Part shown: positions 1 to 7,578 of the stretch, piece after piece
How positions within the stretch are numbered: the stretch's first letter is position 1
How the letters are laid out: the number at the start of each line of letters is the position of its first letter
Source of the DNA: Methanothrix sp.
GTDB lineage: Archaea; Halobacteriota; Methanosarcinia; Methanotrichales; Methanotrichaceae
Assembly: GCA_026394475.1 (NCBI GenBank)
Contig: JAPKYD010000121.1
Coordinates: forward strand, 1 to 62,323
Length of the DNA: 62,323 nt
Reading direction: 5' to 3'
Made by a program: the position numbers and the translations under genes
The notes under the pieces: generated by a model
What the model was told of the DNA's origin: nothing
Databases searched by the model: none
What the model saw: the letters and a program-made list of their open reading frames with translations, nothing else

Positions 1-154
1 GTGCATTCTCATATTTGGCTAGGCGGGCTTCAAGCTCAACTATTTTCGCCTTAAGCAATTCAAGTTCACTTACTTTTGCCCTAAGCAACCCATTATCAAG
101 CCTTAATTGCTCATTCTCTTTTCGAAGTTGCTCAATAGTCTCTCCTTCGTCCAT
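1..154 (-). CDS. IS66-type transposase, N-terminal part
   Basis: The 51 visible codons begin MDEGETIEQLRKENEQLRLD and form a leucine-rich coiled coil. This is the usual N-terminus of IS66-family TnpC transposases, ahead of the zinc-binding and DDE regions that would lie outside the window. The ATG is at 154 and a TATA-like sequence (AATTATATAATA on the minus strand) sits about 30-40 bases upstream, giving a short leader. The ORF track misses it because it is short and runs off the edge. The family call rests on the coiled-coil N-terminus plus the terminal-repeat argument, so it is probable rather than proven. Many archaeal copies of this family are intact elsewhere in their genomes. Confidence 0.6.
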   Translation of the reverse strand, partial: MDEGETIEQLRKENEQLRLDNGLLRAKVSELELLKAKIVELEARLAKYENA

Positions 155-253
155 ACTCCCAATAGGGAAATATCATCCTCGTATTATATAATTTTTCTGG
201 TCTATTGGATTTAGGCAAATTTGAATGAACATGCAAGGGACCTAAACACATAC
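1..253 (-). mobile_element. IS66-type insertion sequence, right end (cut by window edge)
   Basis: The element holds the start of a transposase gene on the minus strand and ends at about 253 with the terminal motif CTAAACACATAC. Two short non-autonomous elements (33127-33306 and 39604-39800) end in the same sequence, and one of those carries an 8-bp target duplication, as is usual for the IS66 family. The outer left part lies beyond the window, so the other end and the target duplication of this copy cannot be checked. The boundary at 253 is inferred from the shared terminus. Confidence 0.6.
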
Positions 254-297
254 GATTTTATGAAATACAATCTCGACCACCGGACGATAGAATAATA

Positions 298-489
298 ATG
301 GATAAAATATATTACAGTCAATTTATCGTTCTACCGCTAATTTCATGCTTCATTGCTTATATTTGTATTGTTGATGGAACACAATTATCAGCAACTTCTG
401 CAGTAACTATAGGAGCAGCAGGCCCAGCAATATTAAAACAACTGGCATCAACGGTGCCAAAGTTGGGAGGAGAAGACAAGATTGATTAG
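298..489 (+). CDS. small hypothetical membrane protein
   Basis: The 63-residue product has one hydrophobic stretch at about residues 7-25 and a Gly/Ala-rich middle, so it is probably a single-span membrane peptide. No family is recognised. It starts 45 bases after the IS66-type terminus and ends 18 bases before the next gene, with which it may be co-transcribed. There is no clear ribosome binding site before ATG 298. It could be a spurious frame; its protein-like composition and position before an exported protein are the only support. Confidence 0.4.
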   Translation: MDKIYYSQFIVLPLISCFIAYICIVDGTQLSATSAVTIGAAGPAILKQLASTVPKLGGEDKID

Positions 490-507
490 TTCAGTCATGT
501 AGGAGGG

Positions 508-1116
508 ATGTTGTTGAAGCTAAAAATAGCTTTATTGTGCGTGGCGTTGATTCTGCTTGCATCAACTGCAAATGCATCCGAAAAAAGCGTATCGATAGGC
601 GGACACACATTTACGGCGGATTTGGATGATAACTGGGTGACTTCAGTAGGACAAATCGCCCCATATGATCCCAAAGACCTACCGGACTCGTATCTTGATT
701 ATGGCAACGCAGAATATTGGACAGGAACACGAGATTTCTATGCTTTCAACTATGGCCCAGATCTCCCTGGCGAAAATGAAAATTCAGATCAAACTGGTTA
801 TGCGAGCTTGTTTATACTAAAACCAGATACAAGCCTGCGCTCGTTAAAGCCAGAAGGTGAAGATGAATCTTCGTTCCTCTTGAGAGCTGCTACTGATATA
901 TTTGTAATGTGGGTTCCGGGTATGGCAGGAGGTCCTGAAGATGAGTCTCATAAGGATATAGATTTTAATGGAAGACCTGCGCATTTGGTAGAGTACAAGG
1001 ACCTTGGAACTATCGCATTCTTCCTAGATAATGATACTATCGCAGTTATTTGCATTTACACAGATAATGTTGGCATGCGAGCTTGGGACGTTCTTGATAG
1101 CATAACGGTCGAGTGA
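508..1116 (+). CDS. exported protein of unknown function
   Basis: About 200 residues with a classical signal peptide (hydrophobic residues 6-20, probable cleavage after ANA), followed by a soluble, acidic domain rich in aromatic residues and ending in a beta-rich segment. No known family is recognised. The ribosome binding site AGGAGG (501-506) is only one base from ATG 508, too close for normal use. A TTG at 514 has a better spacing of about six bases and is a plausible true start. The gene lies in the decayed island next to the IS66-type element. After the stop come two consecutive hairpins and a T-run. Confidence 0.7.
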   Translation: MLLKLKIALLCVALILLASTANASEKSVSIGGHTFTADLDDNWVTSVGQIAPYDPKDLPDSYLDYGNAEYWTGTRDFYAFNYGPDLPGENENSDQTGYASLFILKPDTSLRSLKPEGEDESSFLLRAATDIFVMWVPGMAGGPEDESHKDIDFNGRPAHLVEYKDLGTIAFFLDNDTIAVICIYTDNVGMRAWDVLDSITVE

Positions 1117-1135
1117 TATCAACCATGATTTAAAC

Positions 1136-1226
1136 GGCCGAACCTCAGGTATAGATGACTAAGCAAAGGCGTTAGGGCAAGGTTCGGCCTGGGCATAGGT
1201 ACGTGCTAAGGCCCATACTTTTTTAA
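1136..1226 (+). other. two consecutive hairpins followed by a T-run
   Basis: A perfect 10-base inverted repeat, GGCCGAACCT (1136-1145) and AGGTTCGGCC (1180-1189), encloses a 34-base loop. It is followed at once by a second stem-loop beginning TGGGC and ending GCCCA, then CTTTTTT. This could be a structured 3' end of the upstream transcript or a small RNA with its own terminator. Nothing else recognisable lies in the 237 bases between the flanking genes. Confidence 0.4.
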
Positions 1227-1353
1227 AAGGCATTTCAGATGATCGTCTCACTTCAAAGGGCGATGAGCGGATGATCAATAGCGACCGGTTTGATTCATGC
1301 GCTTTAAAAAGACTTAAGTACATAATCGCACATCTTCGAAAAGTGGTGATTTT

Positions 1354-1557
1354 GTGCCAGAAAGAGAATCATGTGTTTTCTGTGATAGGCTAGATTTAGT
1401 AAAGCCAATCGGTGGGAATAAAGGCATATGCAGCACATGCGCCGAGAAACTCACGGACGTGTTAATACACACCAAGAGAGGGGATGAAGAAGTCCGCAAT
1501 ATTAAGCTCGGAATCGGAGACCATATCAAGGTGCATAAATCAAAAGACCATAAATGA
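1354..1557 (+). CDS. small zinc-finger-like protein
   Basis: A 67-residue product with two CxxC pairs (Cys7/Cys10 and Cys26/Cys29), spaced as in small zinc ribbons or ClpX-type C4 fingers. A lysine- and histidine-rich tail follows. The start is GTG 1354, with GGTGAT at 1343-1348 as a weak ribosome binding site. It is most likely a DNA- or protein-binding accessory protein of the island; no specific family is assigned. The same reading frame continues beyond its stop into the ParB-like remnant, so the two may once have been closer or rearranged. Confidence 0.55.
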   Translation: MPERESCVFCDRLDLVKPIGGNKGICSTCAEKLTDVLIHTKRGDEEVRNIKLGIGDHIKVHKSKDHK

Positions 1558-1884
1558 TGCCGCGAGGAAGCCATCAACTGGATCATCGATAATCAGCTAG
1601 GGCGACGAAATCTGAACGAAACACAAATAGCGTATCTCCGAGGAAAACGATATGAGACGGAGAAAAAAGTCGAAGGTGCGCCTATCGATAATGTCAATGC
1701 TATGCGAAATCAATTAGATCAAAATGATCCCATTGTTTCTACTGCTCAGAAGATTGCTGATAAAACTGGCGTAAGCGAACCAACAATAAAGAGAGACGCT
1801 CAATTTTCTAGAGCCATTGATGAGGTTCGGAAGGATGAACCTGAATTCGTGCAGAAAGTTCTGCAAAAGGCTGTTATCATCTGA
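1558..1884 (+). pseudogene. ParB/plasmid-partition-like gene remnant lacking its 5' half
   Basis: Directly after the TGA of the small zinc-finger gene, the same frame reads REEAINWIIDNQLGRRNLNE and then LRGKRY. This resembles the middle of ParB-related DNA-binding proteins found on plasmids and phages. It continues into a helix-turn-helix-like segment (QKIADKTGVSEPTIKRD) that starts at the ATG reported by the ORF track (1702). No start codon or N-terminal nuclease/ParB fold precedes it. The 60-residue ORF alone is therefore the tail of a truncated gene. Its 3' end overlaps the convergent gene at 1877 by eight bases. It supports reading this region as a dead integrated element. Confidence 0.6.
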
Positions 1885-2308
1885 TTAAGGTCACTTGTGT
1901 ATCAGAAACATTTATCGTGAACTGTTTTGCCGTTATTTGGGGTTTGTAATTACGTACACTTTCTGGCACAATCTCCAAGATCTTGGTGCGAATTTCATTC
2001 CGTTCATCGGTCAAATCATCTAACTCGCTTTTTAACTTGGTTAGCTCTTCATTATCGTGCGCATATCTCTTAAGTTCACCGATAAAGCTACCCCATAAGG
2101 GTTTTTCTTCAAGGGATAAGACACCGCCTGGGAGAGGAGGCTTAGTTTGCACTGATTTAGTACGTAGGGTTTTTATTTCGCTATCTACAATTTTTAACCT
2201 ATCTACTAATTCTGTTAATTCCGCTTCTTTCGATTCAAGAAGTTTTAAATCCGATTCAAGGGCCTCTATGAATTTTGGTGTTATTTCTTCTCTCGTTATT
2301 TCTCCCAT
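1877..2308 (-). CDS. coiled-coil protein of unknown function
   Basis: A 143-residue protein built mostly of charged heptad-like helices (residues about 15-55 and 85-115), joined by a Pro/Gly-rich linker and closed by a short hydrophobic strand. No family is recognised. The ORF track starts at 2344, but GGAGGT sits six bases before the internal ATG at 2308 (MGEITREE), which is the better start. It lies convergent to the ParB-like remnant and co-directional with the recombinase gene, as part of the accessory island. Possible roles such as a structural or adaptor protein are guesses. Confidence 0.6.
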   Translation of the reverse strand: MGEITREEITPKFIEALESDLKLLESKEAELTELVDRLKIVDSEIKTLRTKSVQTKPPLPGGVLSLEEKPLWGSFIGELKRYAHDNEELTKLKSELDDLTDERNEIRTKILEIVPESVRNYKPQITAKQFTINVSDTQVTLIR

Positions 2309-2431
2309 ATTATACCTCCGAATATCTTTTGATACTCGCATCATAAATCCGGGCTTATATAACTGTTGTTAAGGAACATCCCTTTTCATCGGGAATTTGT
2401 GCGGAGATAATAAAGGGCAAAAAGAAGGATT

Positions 2432-3304
2432 CTATAAGGTGAGATATTGGCTATGCTTCTCCCTTTTTACAGCATCGCAGAGGTGCGTGTATCTTAGCGT
2501 CGTATGGATATCACGATGCCTCAAGATGGCTTGAACGCTCCTAAGATCGCATCCTCGCTTGATCATCAATGTAGCACTTGAATGCCTCGAAAAACAATGA
2601 ACTCCGCCTTTCTTCTGGATCTTCGCCTTTTCCTTATAATACATGAAAATCTTATAGATGTTGCCGTTAGTCCACCTATTACCGAAATCCGTAGCGAATA
2701 ACGGTTCGCGGCCTGCGATGATCACTTTGGGCTTCTTCTGAATATACTGATTGAGAAGCTTTGCAGTTTCGTCATTGATGAAGGCTATTGCGTCGGAGTT
2801 ATTCTTTGTCTCTCGGAGTCTCAAGGTTAGATCATCGGAATTGTAATCGGAGACATCGAGATTGCATAGCTCACCGCTTCGGAGGCATCCGAAGAACAGC
2901 ACTTTCAACATGCAGTGATGCTTTAGGTTATGGCATGCGCTGAAGATCTTTAGAATGTCTTTCTCATCGAAGTAGTAAGGCAGGGAATTATTGAGTCTTA
3001 GGAATTTGAGCTTGACCGGCTGATCTATCATGGCATGGTATTTGATCAGGGCGGCGGCGAAGTTATTGATGGAACTTCGGGACATGCCATCAGCAGATAA
3101 GTTATTATAAAATTCTTGGGCTTCTTTCGGAGTCGGTAGATCGGTCTTAACAGCCTTTAGATACATATTTGCTAGTCGGGTATAAAGGATCACTGTGTTT
3201 CTCTTGAGCCCTAAGCTCTCCAAGTATCGAGTATATCGCGATAAAGCTGGCTTTAAGTCAGATACATTTCTGTCCATAGACCAGTCAACAGCTAGCTTTG
3301 CCAT
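2432..3304 (-). CDS. tyrosine recombinase / integrase
   Basis: About 290 residues with a SAM-like N-terminal core-binding domain and a C-terminal catalytic domain. Numbered from the upstream GTG of the track, the active-site set is Arg145 (CLRSGEL), a Lys near 170 (ETKNN), Arg243 (FSRHSSAT), His266 (LRHRDIH) and the nucleophile Tyr275 (TTLRYTHL). The box II histidine is spaced HxxxR instead of the usual HxxR, a small oddity. ATG 3304 is preceded by GGGTG at a suitable distance and is preferred. It probably integrated the surrounding island or resolves replicon dimers like archaeal XerA. No tRNA or attachment site is visible nearby. Confidence 0.85.
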   Translation of the reverse strand: MAKLAVDWSMDRNVSDLKPALSRYTRYLESLGLKRNTVILYTRLANMYLKAVKTDLPTPKEAQEFYNNLSADGMSRSSINNFAAALIKYHAMIDQPVKLKFLRLNNSLPYYFDEKDILKIFSACHNLKHHCMLKVLFFGCLRSGELCNLDVSDYNSDDLTLRLRETKNNSDAIAFINDETAKLLNQYIQKKPKVIIAGREPLFATDFGNRWTNGNIYKIFMYYKEKAKIQKKGGVHCFSRHSSATLMIKRGCDLRSVQAILRHRDIHTTLRYTHLCDAVKREKHSQYLTL

Positions 3305-3558
3305 CCACAACACCCTTTGTATATTTTACGATTTATCTATCATTCTAGGGCGAATGGCAATTGCAAAATCGCATTGTGGAGATGAAGTGAGAAAAGGCAT
3401 CAGCCTTTTCGAACTTCTACTAGATCTTGAGTCTATCACCGTTGGCCTGGCTTGGTTATCCCCGCATCCGACCTGCCAAAGGCAGATCGAGCATCTTCAA
3501 GGCACCTGCGGGTTTAAGAATCTTGCGTCGGCCCAAGGCCCTCGGGGCCCGCCGGGCC

Positions 3559-3576
3559 GGGCGCGCTCCCGCGCCC
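3559..3576. terminator. GC-rich perfect hairpin
   Basis: GGGCGCG (3559-3565) and CGCGCCC (3570-3576) form a perfect 7-bp stem with a 4-base loop inside a GC-rich palindromic stretch. It lies just beyond the stop codon of the small minus-strand gene at 3585-3740. There is no T-run, so a transcription-ending role is only possible. The remainder of 3305-3584 shows no gene. Confidence 0.35.
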
Positions 3577-3584
3577 GCTCGGGC

Positions 3585-3740
3585 TCACGCATCCGCATGG
3601 GAGACGCAGGTCCAGTGGTAGTATCCGAAGATCGCGGTGCCCGTCACCTCGTCGTACTCCTCCAGCTCGCATCCGCAGATCTGGCAGGCCTCCCCTTCGG
3701 GAACCTCGATCTCGGAATCATTGCACAGGATTGTCACCAT
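3585..3740 (-). CDS. small CxxC zinc-binding protein (51 aa, absent from ORF track)
   Basis: The minus strand from ATG 3740 encodes 51 residues beginning MVTILCNDSEIEVPEGEACQ, with a CQICGC cluster and a late Tyr-Tyr-His-Trp-Thr-Cys segment. The Cys and His residues could bind one metal. A ribosome binding site GGAGG lies about ten bases upstream. It is divergent from purL, so the 67 bases between them probably hold both promoters. It is shorter than the 60-residue cut-off of the track. No family is recognised; small zinc-ribbon proteins of this kind often assist transcription or translation. Confidence 0.7.
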   Translation of the reverse strand: MVTILCNDSEIEVPEGEACQICGCELEEYDEVTGTAIFGYYHWTCVSHADA

Positions 3741-3807
3741 CAAGATCTGCCTCCGCGTGGCGGATACTCATATATCTTGGAATCGATAAATTCATAACGG
3801 TCTAATT

Positions 3808-6159
3808 ATGGATAACAACCTGAAGAGGTGTACCCCATTGAAGATAATCGGTCTTGCCGATCCGAAAGTTGCATCCAACCTGCGCGGCTCGGGCATAGGT
3901 ATGTCCGTGTCTGAGGCGCGCTCCATTGCCGAGGTGCTGGGCCGCGATCCCACCCTCACCGAGCTTTTCTGCTATGATGCCATGTGGTCCGAGCACTGCT
4001 CCTACAAGAGCAGCCGTGCCACCTTAAAAGAATTCCTGCCCACCGAGGGGCCGAACGTGGTCATGGGCCCCGTGGAGGACTCAGGGATTGTAGCCATCGA
4101 CGACCAGTGGTGCGTGGTCATCTCCCACGAGAGCCACAACCACCCCAGCCAGATCCTGCCCAATGAGGGCGCAGCCACGGGAATCGGCGGCATCGTCCGC
4201 GATGTGAACTGCATGGGTGCGACTGTGGTCGCCACCGCCGATCCCCTGCGCTTCGGCGATCCCTACGGTCCTAAAGCCAGCAAGGTGCGCTGGGTGGCGG
4301 AAGGTGTCGTGGACGGAATCTGGCAGTACGGCAATGCCCTGGGCGTCCCCAACCTGGGCGGCGACATCGTCTTCAACGAGAGCTTCGACGACAACTGCCT
4401 GGTGAACGTGGTATCCTTAGGCATCGTCCGCAGGGATCAGATCATCCGCTCCCGGGCCCCTCCGGGCGCAGGCGAGAAGGGCTACGACGTGATCCTCATC
4501 GGCAAGCCCACCGACTCCAGCGGTCTTGGCGGCGTCACCTTCGCCTCCGAGGCCCTGCGAGAGGAGGACGAAGAGACAAACCGCGGCGCTGTGCAGATCC
4601 CCGACCCCTTCCTCAAGAACGTCCTCTTCAAGGCCAACGATGATCTCTTCCGACTGGTCCGCGAGGCCGGGGTCGAGATTGGCTTCAAAGACCTGGGCGG
4701 TGGCGGCTTCACCTGCGCCACATCAGAGATGGGCGCAGCAGGAGGCTTTGGTATGGAGATCAGTCTGGACGACATGCATAAGGCAGCCGACTTCCCGCCC
4801 GAGGTCCTGAGCATCGCCGAGACCCAGGAGCGCTTCCTGATCATCTCGCCCCCTGAGCTGCGGGATAACATCCTCAAGATCTACAACGAGGACTGGGATC
4901 TGCCCAACGTCTACGAGGGCGCCAGAGCCAGCGTGGTGGGCAAGATGAACACCGGAGATCGGTTCGAGGTCCGTCACAAGGGCGAGGTCGTCTGCGACGT
5001 ACCCATCCAGCACCTCACCGGCGGCATACGCTACCAGCGCGAGGAAAGAGCGCGCACGCAAAGCCTGGCCGAGCCGGTCATAGAGGAGCCCCAAGACTAC
5101 AACCAGGTCCTTCTCAAAATCCTCCGCTCGCCCAACATCGCATCTCGTGAGCACGTTTACCGATACTACGATACTGAAGTCATGGGCAGCGCCGTGATCA
5201 GGCCAGGAGAGGCCGACGCGGGCCTGATCGCGCCCGTCCGGGGTGAGAAGTTCGGCCTGGCTCTCGCTGTGGATTCCAATCCCTTCTACGGCAGAATCAG
5301 CCCCTACTGGGGCGGAGCCACAGCCGCAGCCGAGGCCATGAGGAACGTGGCGGCCATCGGAGCCACGCCTTCCACCATCACCGACTGCCTGAACTACGGG
5401 AACCCCGAGAAGCCGGAAGCCTTCTGGGAGTTCAGAGAAGGCGTGAAGGGCCTGGCAGAGTCCTGCAAGAAGCTCTGGCTGAAGGGATACGAGAACCAGC
5501 CGGTTCCAATCGTCTCAGGCAATGTGAGCTTCTACAACGAATCGCCGCAGGGCTCGGTGGACCCATCGCCCATCATCGCCTGCGTGGGCATCATCAAGGA
5601 CATCGGCAAAGCCATAAGCCAGGAGTTCAAGGCGGCAGGAGACAAGCTCTTTCTGATTGGGCCGAGGTTCGACGAGCTGGGCGGCTCGGAGTACTACCGG
5701 ACCATGTTCGGCGTCACAGGAGCCAACGTTCCTATCGTCCGGTTCGATCTGGAGCGAGATATGATCTATGCGGTCATCGATGCCATAGACGAAGGGCTCC
5801 TGGCGGCAGCCCACGACATCTCCAACGGCGGCCTGGCCTGCACGGCCATGGAGATGTCCCTGACCAGGCCGGCAAAGTTCGGATTTGAGCTGGACCTGGA
5901 TGGAGCCGAAGAATCGGGAATGAGGACCGACACGCTGCTATTCTCCGAGTCGTCGGGCTTTGTTCTGGAGGCAAGGCCCGGAAGAGAGGCCAGACTGATG
6001 GAGCTTTTGAGGAGCTGCCATCTGGAGCCGATGGAGATTGGGAAGATAACAAGCAAAAGAAGGATGGTAATGAGAAGAGCAGGCGAGACTTTAGCCGACC
6101 TGGACCTGGACGAGGCGAGAATGGCATGGACCTGCGGCCTTGCGGAGGCGATGAGATGA
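3808..6159 (+). CDS. purL: phosphoribosylformylglycinamidine synthase large subunit PurL
   Basis: Catalyses the ATP-dependent conversion of FGAR to FGAM in purine synthesis, using ammonia channelled from PurQ. The 783 residues match the small-type PurL: an N-terminal segment with the hallmark WSEHCSYKSSR (His63), then two AIRS-type ATP-binding halves, with DLGGGGF and later AHDISNGGL motifs. The start is not settled. ATG 3808 gives a Bacillus-like N-terminal extension, while ATG 3901 would shorten it. A TATA-like CATATATCTT at about 3769 would place transcription start just before 3808, suggesting a nearly leaderless message. The stop overlaps the purQ start (ATGA), so the two are translationally coupled. 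Confidence 0.95.
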   Translation: MDNNLKRCTPLKIIGLADPKVASNLRGSGIGMSVSEARSIAEVLGRDPTLTELFCYDAMWSEHCSYKSSRATLKEFLPTEGPNVVMGPVEDSGIVAIDDQWCVVISHESHNHPSQILPNEGAATGIGGIVRDVNCMGATVVATADPLRFGDPYGPKASKVRWVAEGVVDGIWQYGNALGVPNLGGDIVFNESFDDNCLVNVVSLGIVRRDQIIRSRAPPGAGEKGYDVILIGKPTDSSGLGGVTFASEALREEDEETNRGAVQIPDPFLKNVLFKANDDLFRLVREAGVEIGFKDLGGGGFTCATSEMGAAGGFGMEISLDDMHKAADFPPEVLSIAETQERFLIISPPELRDNILKIYNEDWDLPNVYEGARASVVGKMNTGDRFEVRHKGEVVCDVPIQHLTGGIRYQREERARTQSLAEPVIEEPQDYNQVLLKILRSPNIASREHVYRYYDTEVMGSAVIRPGEADAGLIAPVRGEKFGLALAVDSNPFYGRISPYWGGATAAAEAMRNVAAIGATPSTITDCLNYGNPEKPEAFWEFREGVKGLAESCKKLWLKGYENQPVPIVSGNVSFYNESPQGSVDPSPIIACVGIIKDIGKAISQEFKAAGDKLFLIGPRFDELGGSEYYRTMFGVTGANVPIVRFDLERDMIYAVIDAIDEGLLAAAHDISNGGLACTAMEMSLTRPAKFGFELDLDGAEESGMRTDTLLFSESSGFVLEARPGREARLMELLRSCHLEPMEIGKITSKRRMVMRRAGETLADLDLDEARMAWTCGLAEAMR

Positions 6160-6950
6160 AGATCGCTGTGATGCAGTTCCCGGGGACGAACTGCGAGCAT
6201 GAGACCCTGGTGGCGGTGAAGGCCGTGGGCATGGACGGAGAGATCTTCCGCTGGAACAGGTCGGCAGGAGAGCTATCCAGCTTCGATGGCTACTTCATAC
6301 CGGGAGGCTTCTCCTACCAGGACAGGGTGCGTGCTGGCGCTATCGCCTCCAAGGAGCCGGTTTTGGAGGCTCTGCGAGAGGAGGCTGCCAGGGGCAAGCC
6401 CATCATCGGCATTTGTAATGGATTCCAGATCCTGGTGGAGGCTGGCCTGCTTCCCGGCACCGGCAAGATCGACATGGCCCTGGCCCAGAACGTGATGGTC
6501 TCCAAGGGCCAGATCGTGCGCCGGGGCTACTATTGCGACTGGATCAACCTGAGGCACGAGGCACCTTCCCGTAGATGCAGCGGGTCTTTCCTCATCGAGA
6601 AGGGCGCTCTGATGCGCATCCCCATCGCCCACGGCGAAGGCAACCTGGTCACCACCACGCCTGGGATGATGCAGAAGCTGAACGATGAGGCGCAGGTGGT
6701 CTTCCGCTACTGCGACAAGAACGGACGGGTGATAAACGAGTTTCCTGTGAATGTGAACGGCAGCACGGAGAGCATCGCAGCCATCTGCAACCCGGAAGGA
6801 AACGTCCTGGGAATGATGCCCCACCCGGAGAGGTCATTCTTCGCCTGGCAGCTTCCTGCCTTTGATCCCAAGAAGCAGCGGCCGGATGAACCAGGGCCTG
6901 GAAGGCGGGTCTTCGAGTCCATGAAGCACTACATCGAGGTGAGCGCATGA
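6156..6950 (+). CDS. purQ: phosphoribosylformylglycinamidine synthase glutaminase subunit PurQ
   Basis: Class I glutamine amidotransferase that hydrolyses glutamine and passes ammonia to PurL. The real start is ATG 6156 (MKIAVMQFPGTNCEHE), not 6126 as in the track, giving 264 residues. The nucleophile is Cys87 in IIGICNGFQIL, and the His/Glu pair is in MMPHPERSFF near the C-terminus. Its length, slightly above the roughly 230 of Bacillus PurQ, fits archaeal forms. It overlaps purL upstream and the PurS-like gene downstream by ATGA junctions, so the three are one operon producing one complex. Confidence 0.95.
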   Translation: MKIAVMQFPGTNCEHETLVAVKAVGMDGEIFRWNRSAGELSSFDGYFIPGGFSYQDRVRAGAIASKEPVLEALREEAARGKPIIGICNGFQILVEAGLLPGTGKIDMALAQNVMVSKGQIVRRGYYCDWINLRHEAPSRRCSGSFLIEKGALMRIPIAHGEGNLVTTTPGMMQKLNDEAQVVFRYCDKNGRVINEFPVNVNGSTESIAAICNPEGNVLGMMPHPERSFFAWQLPAFDPKKQRPDEPGPGRRVFESMKHYIEVSA

Positions 6951-7423
6951 GCCAAGAGATCAATCTGCGGGTCTGGCTGAAGATCCCCGATGCCGAGGCG
7001 GCCACGGTCAAGAACACCCTTGTAAGGAGGATGGGCTTTGCGGATTTGCTTGCCGACGTGAAGAAGGAGCGGCTCTTCAGCATAAAGGTTGATTCCGGAG
7101 ATCTGCAGGAGCTGGCCGGGGCCTTTGCCAGAGAGCTGGTCAATGAGAACAAGGAGAGCCACAAGGTTCTCATCGATGAGCTGAAGTTCGAGGAAGGCTA
7201 CGTTCCGGTGAAGGTCGCCCTGAAAATCGAGGACGGCGAGGCGATATCTACCAAAGAGCGGCTGCGAAGCCGCCTGGGCTTCAAGAACGTGGTGGATGTC
7301 AAGAAGGCCATCATCTGGAAGCTGTACATCAGCGGAATGGACCCTGAATTGAGGGCAAAGGAGATTGCTGAGGGGCTGCTGATCAATCCGCACAAGGATA
7401 CATACGAGATACTGGGCAAATAG
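6947..7423 (+). CDS. purS: tandem-domain PurS, FGAM synthase small subunit
   Basis: PurS is normally an 80-residue protein that dimerises and bridges PurL and PurQ. This 158-residue product contains two successive PurS-like folds. Residues about 4-75 begin INLRVWLKIPDAEAATVKNT; residues about 80-158 begin VPVKVALKIEDGEAISTKER. Each has the strand, helix with RMGF or RLGF, strand, helix, then 'NPHKDTYEI'-like order of the family. In the Bacillus complex PurS is present twice per PurL and PurQ, so this fusion supplies both copies in one chain. It overlaps purQ by ATGA and is the last gene of the operon, followed by a hairpin and T-run. Confidence 0.85.
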   Translation: MSQEINLRVWLKIPDAEAATVKNTLVRRMGFADLLADVKKERLFSIKVDSGDLQELAGAFARELVNENKESHKVLIDELKFEEGYVPVKVALKIEDGEAISTKERLRSRLGFKNVVDVKKAIIWKLYISGMDPELRAKEIAEGLLINPHKDTYEILGK

Positions 7424-7436
7424 GCAATTATTCAGT

Positions 7437-7477
7437 GGGCGGCAAAGTGAGCAAAAACCACTCTGCTGCCATTTTTT
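7437..7477 (+). terminator. terminator after the pur operon
   Basis: A bulged hairpin (GGGCGGCA pairing with TGCTGCC, with an inner AGTG/CACT pair) is followed by TTTTTT at 7472-7477. It lies 14 bases after the purS stop and is in the right place to end the purL-purQ-purS transcript. Confidence 0.55.
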
Positions 7478-7528
7478 GATAGCTCTTTGTCTGACACTTC
7501 ATATTTTTTTAAAATCCCACTTGACTGT

Positions 7529-7534
7529 CTCAAA
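7529..7534. repeat. 6-bp target site duplication, left
   Basis: CTCAAA directly abuts the left inverted repeat and is repeated at 9266-9271 beyond the right inverted repeat. This marks the insertion point of the IS1634-type element. Confidence 0.8.
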
Positions 7535-7551
7535 CCCAACCTCCCGAAAAG

Positions 7552-7578
7552 TTCAGGCGCACATGTTTAGCGCCTGAA
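7552..7578 (-). terminator. hairpin over the transposase stop codon
   Basis: TTCAGGCGC and GCGCCTGAA form a perfect 9-bp stem with a 9-base loop. It covers the transposase stop codon and is followed on the minus strand by CTTTTC. It is a likely transcription terminator placed just inside the IS end. Confidence 0.6.
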
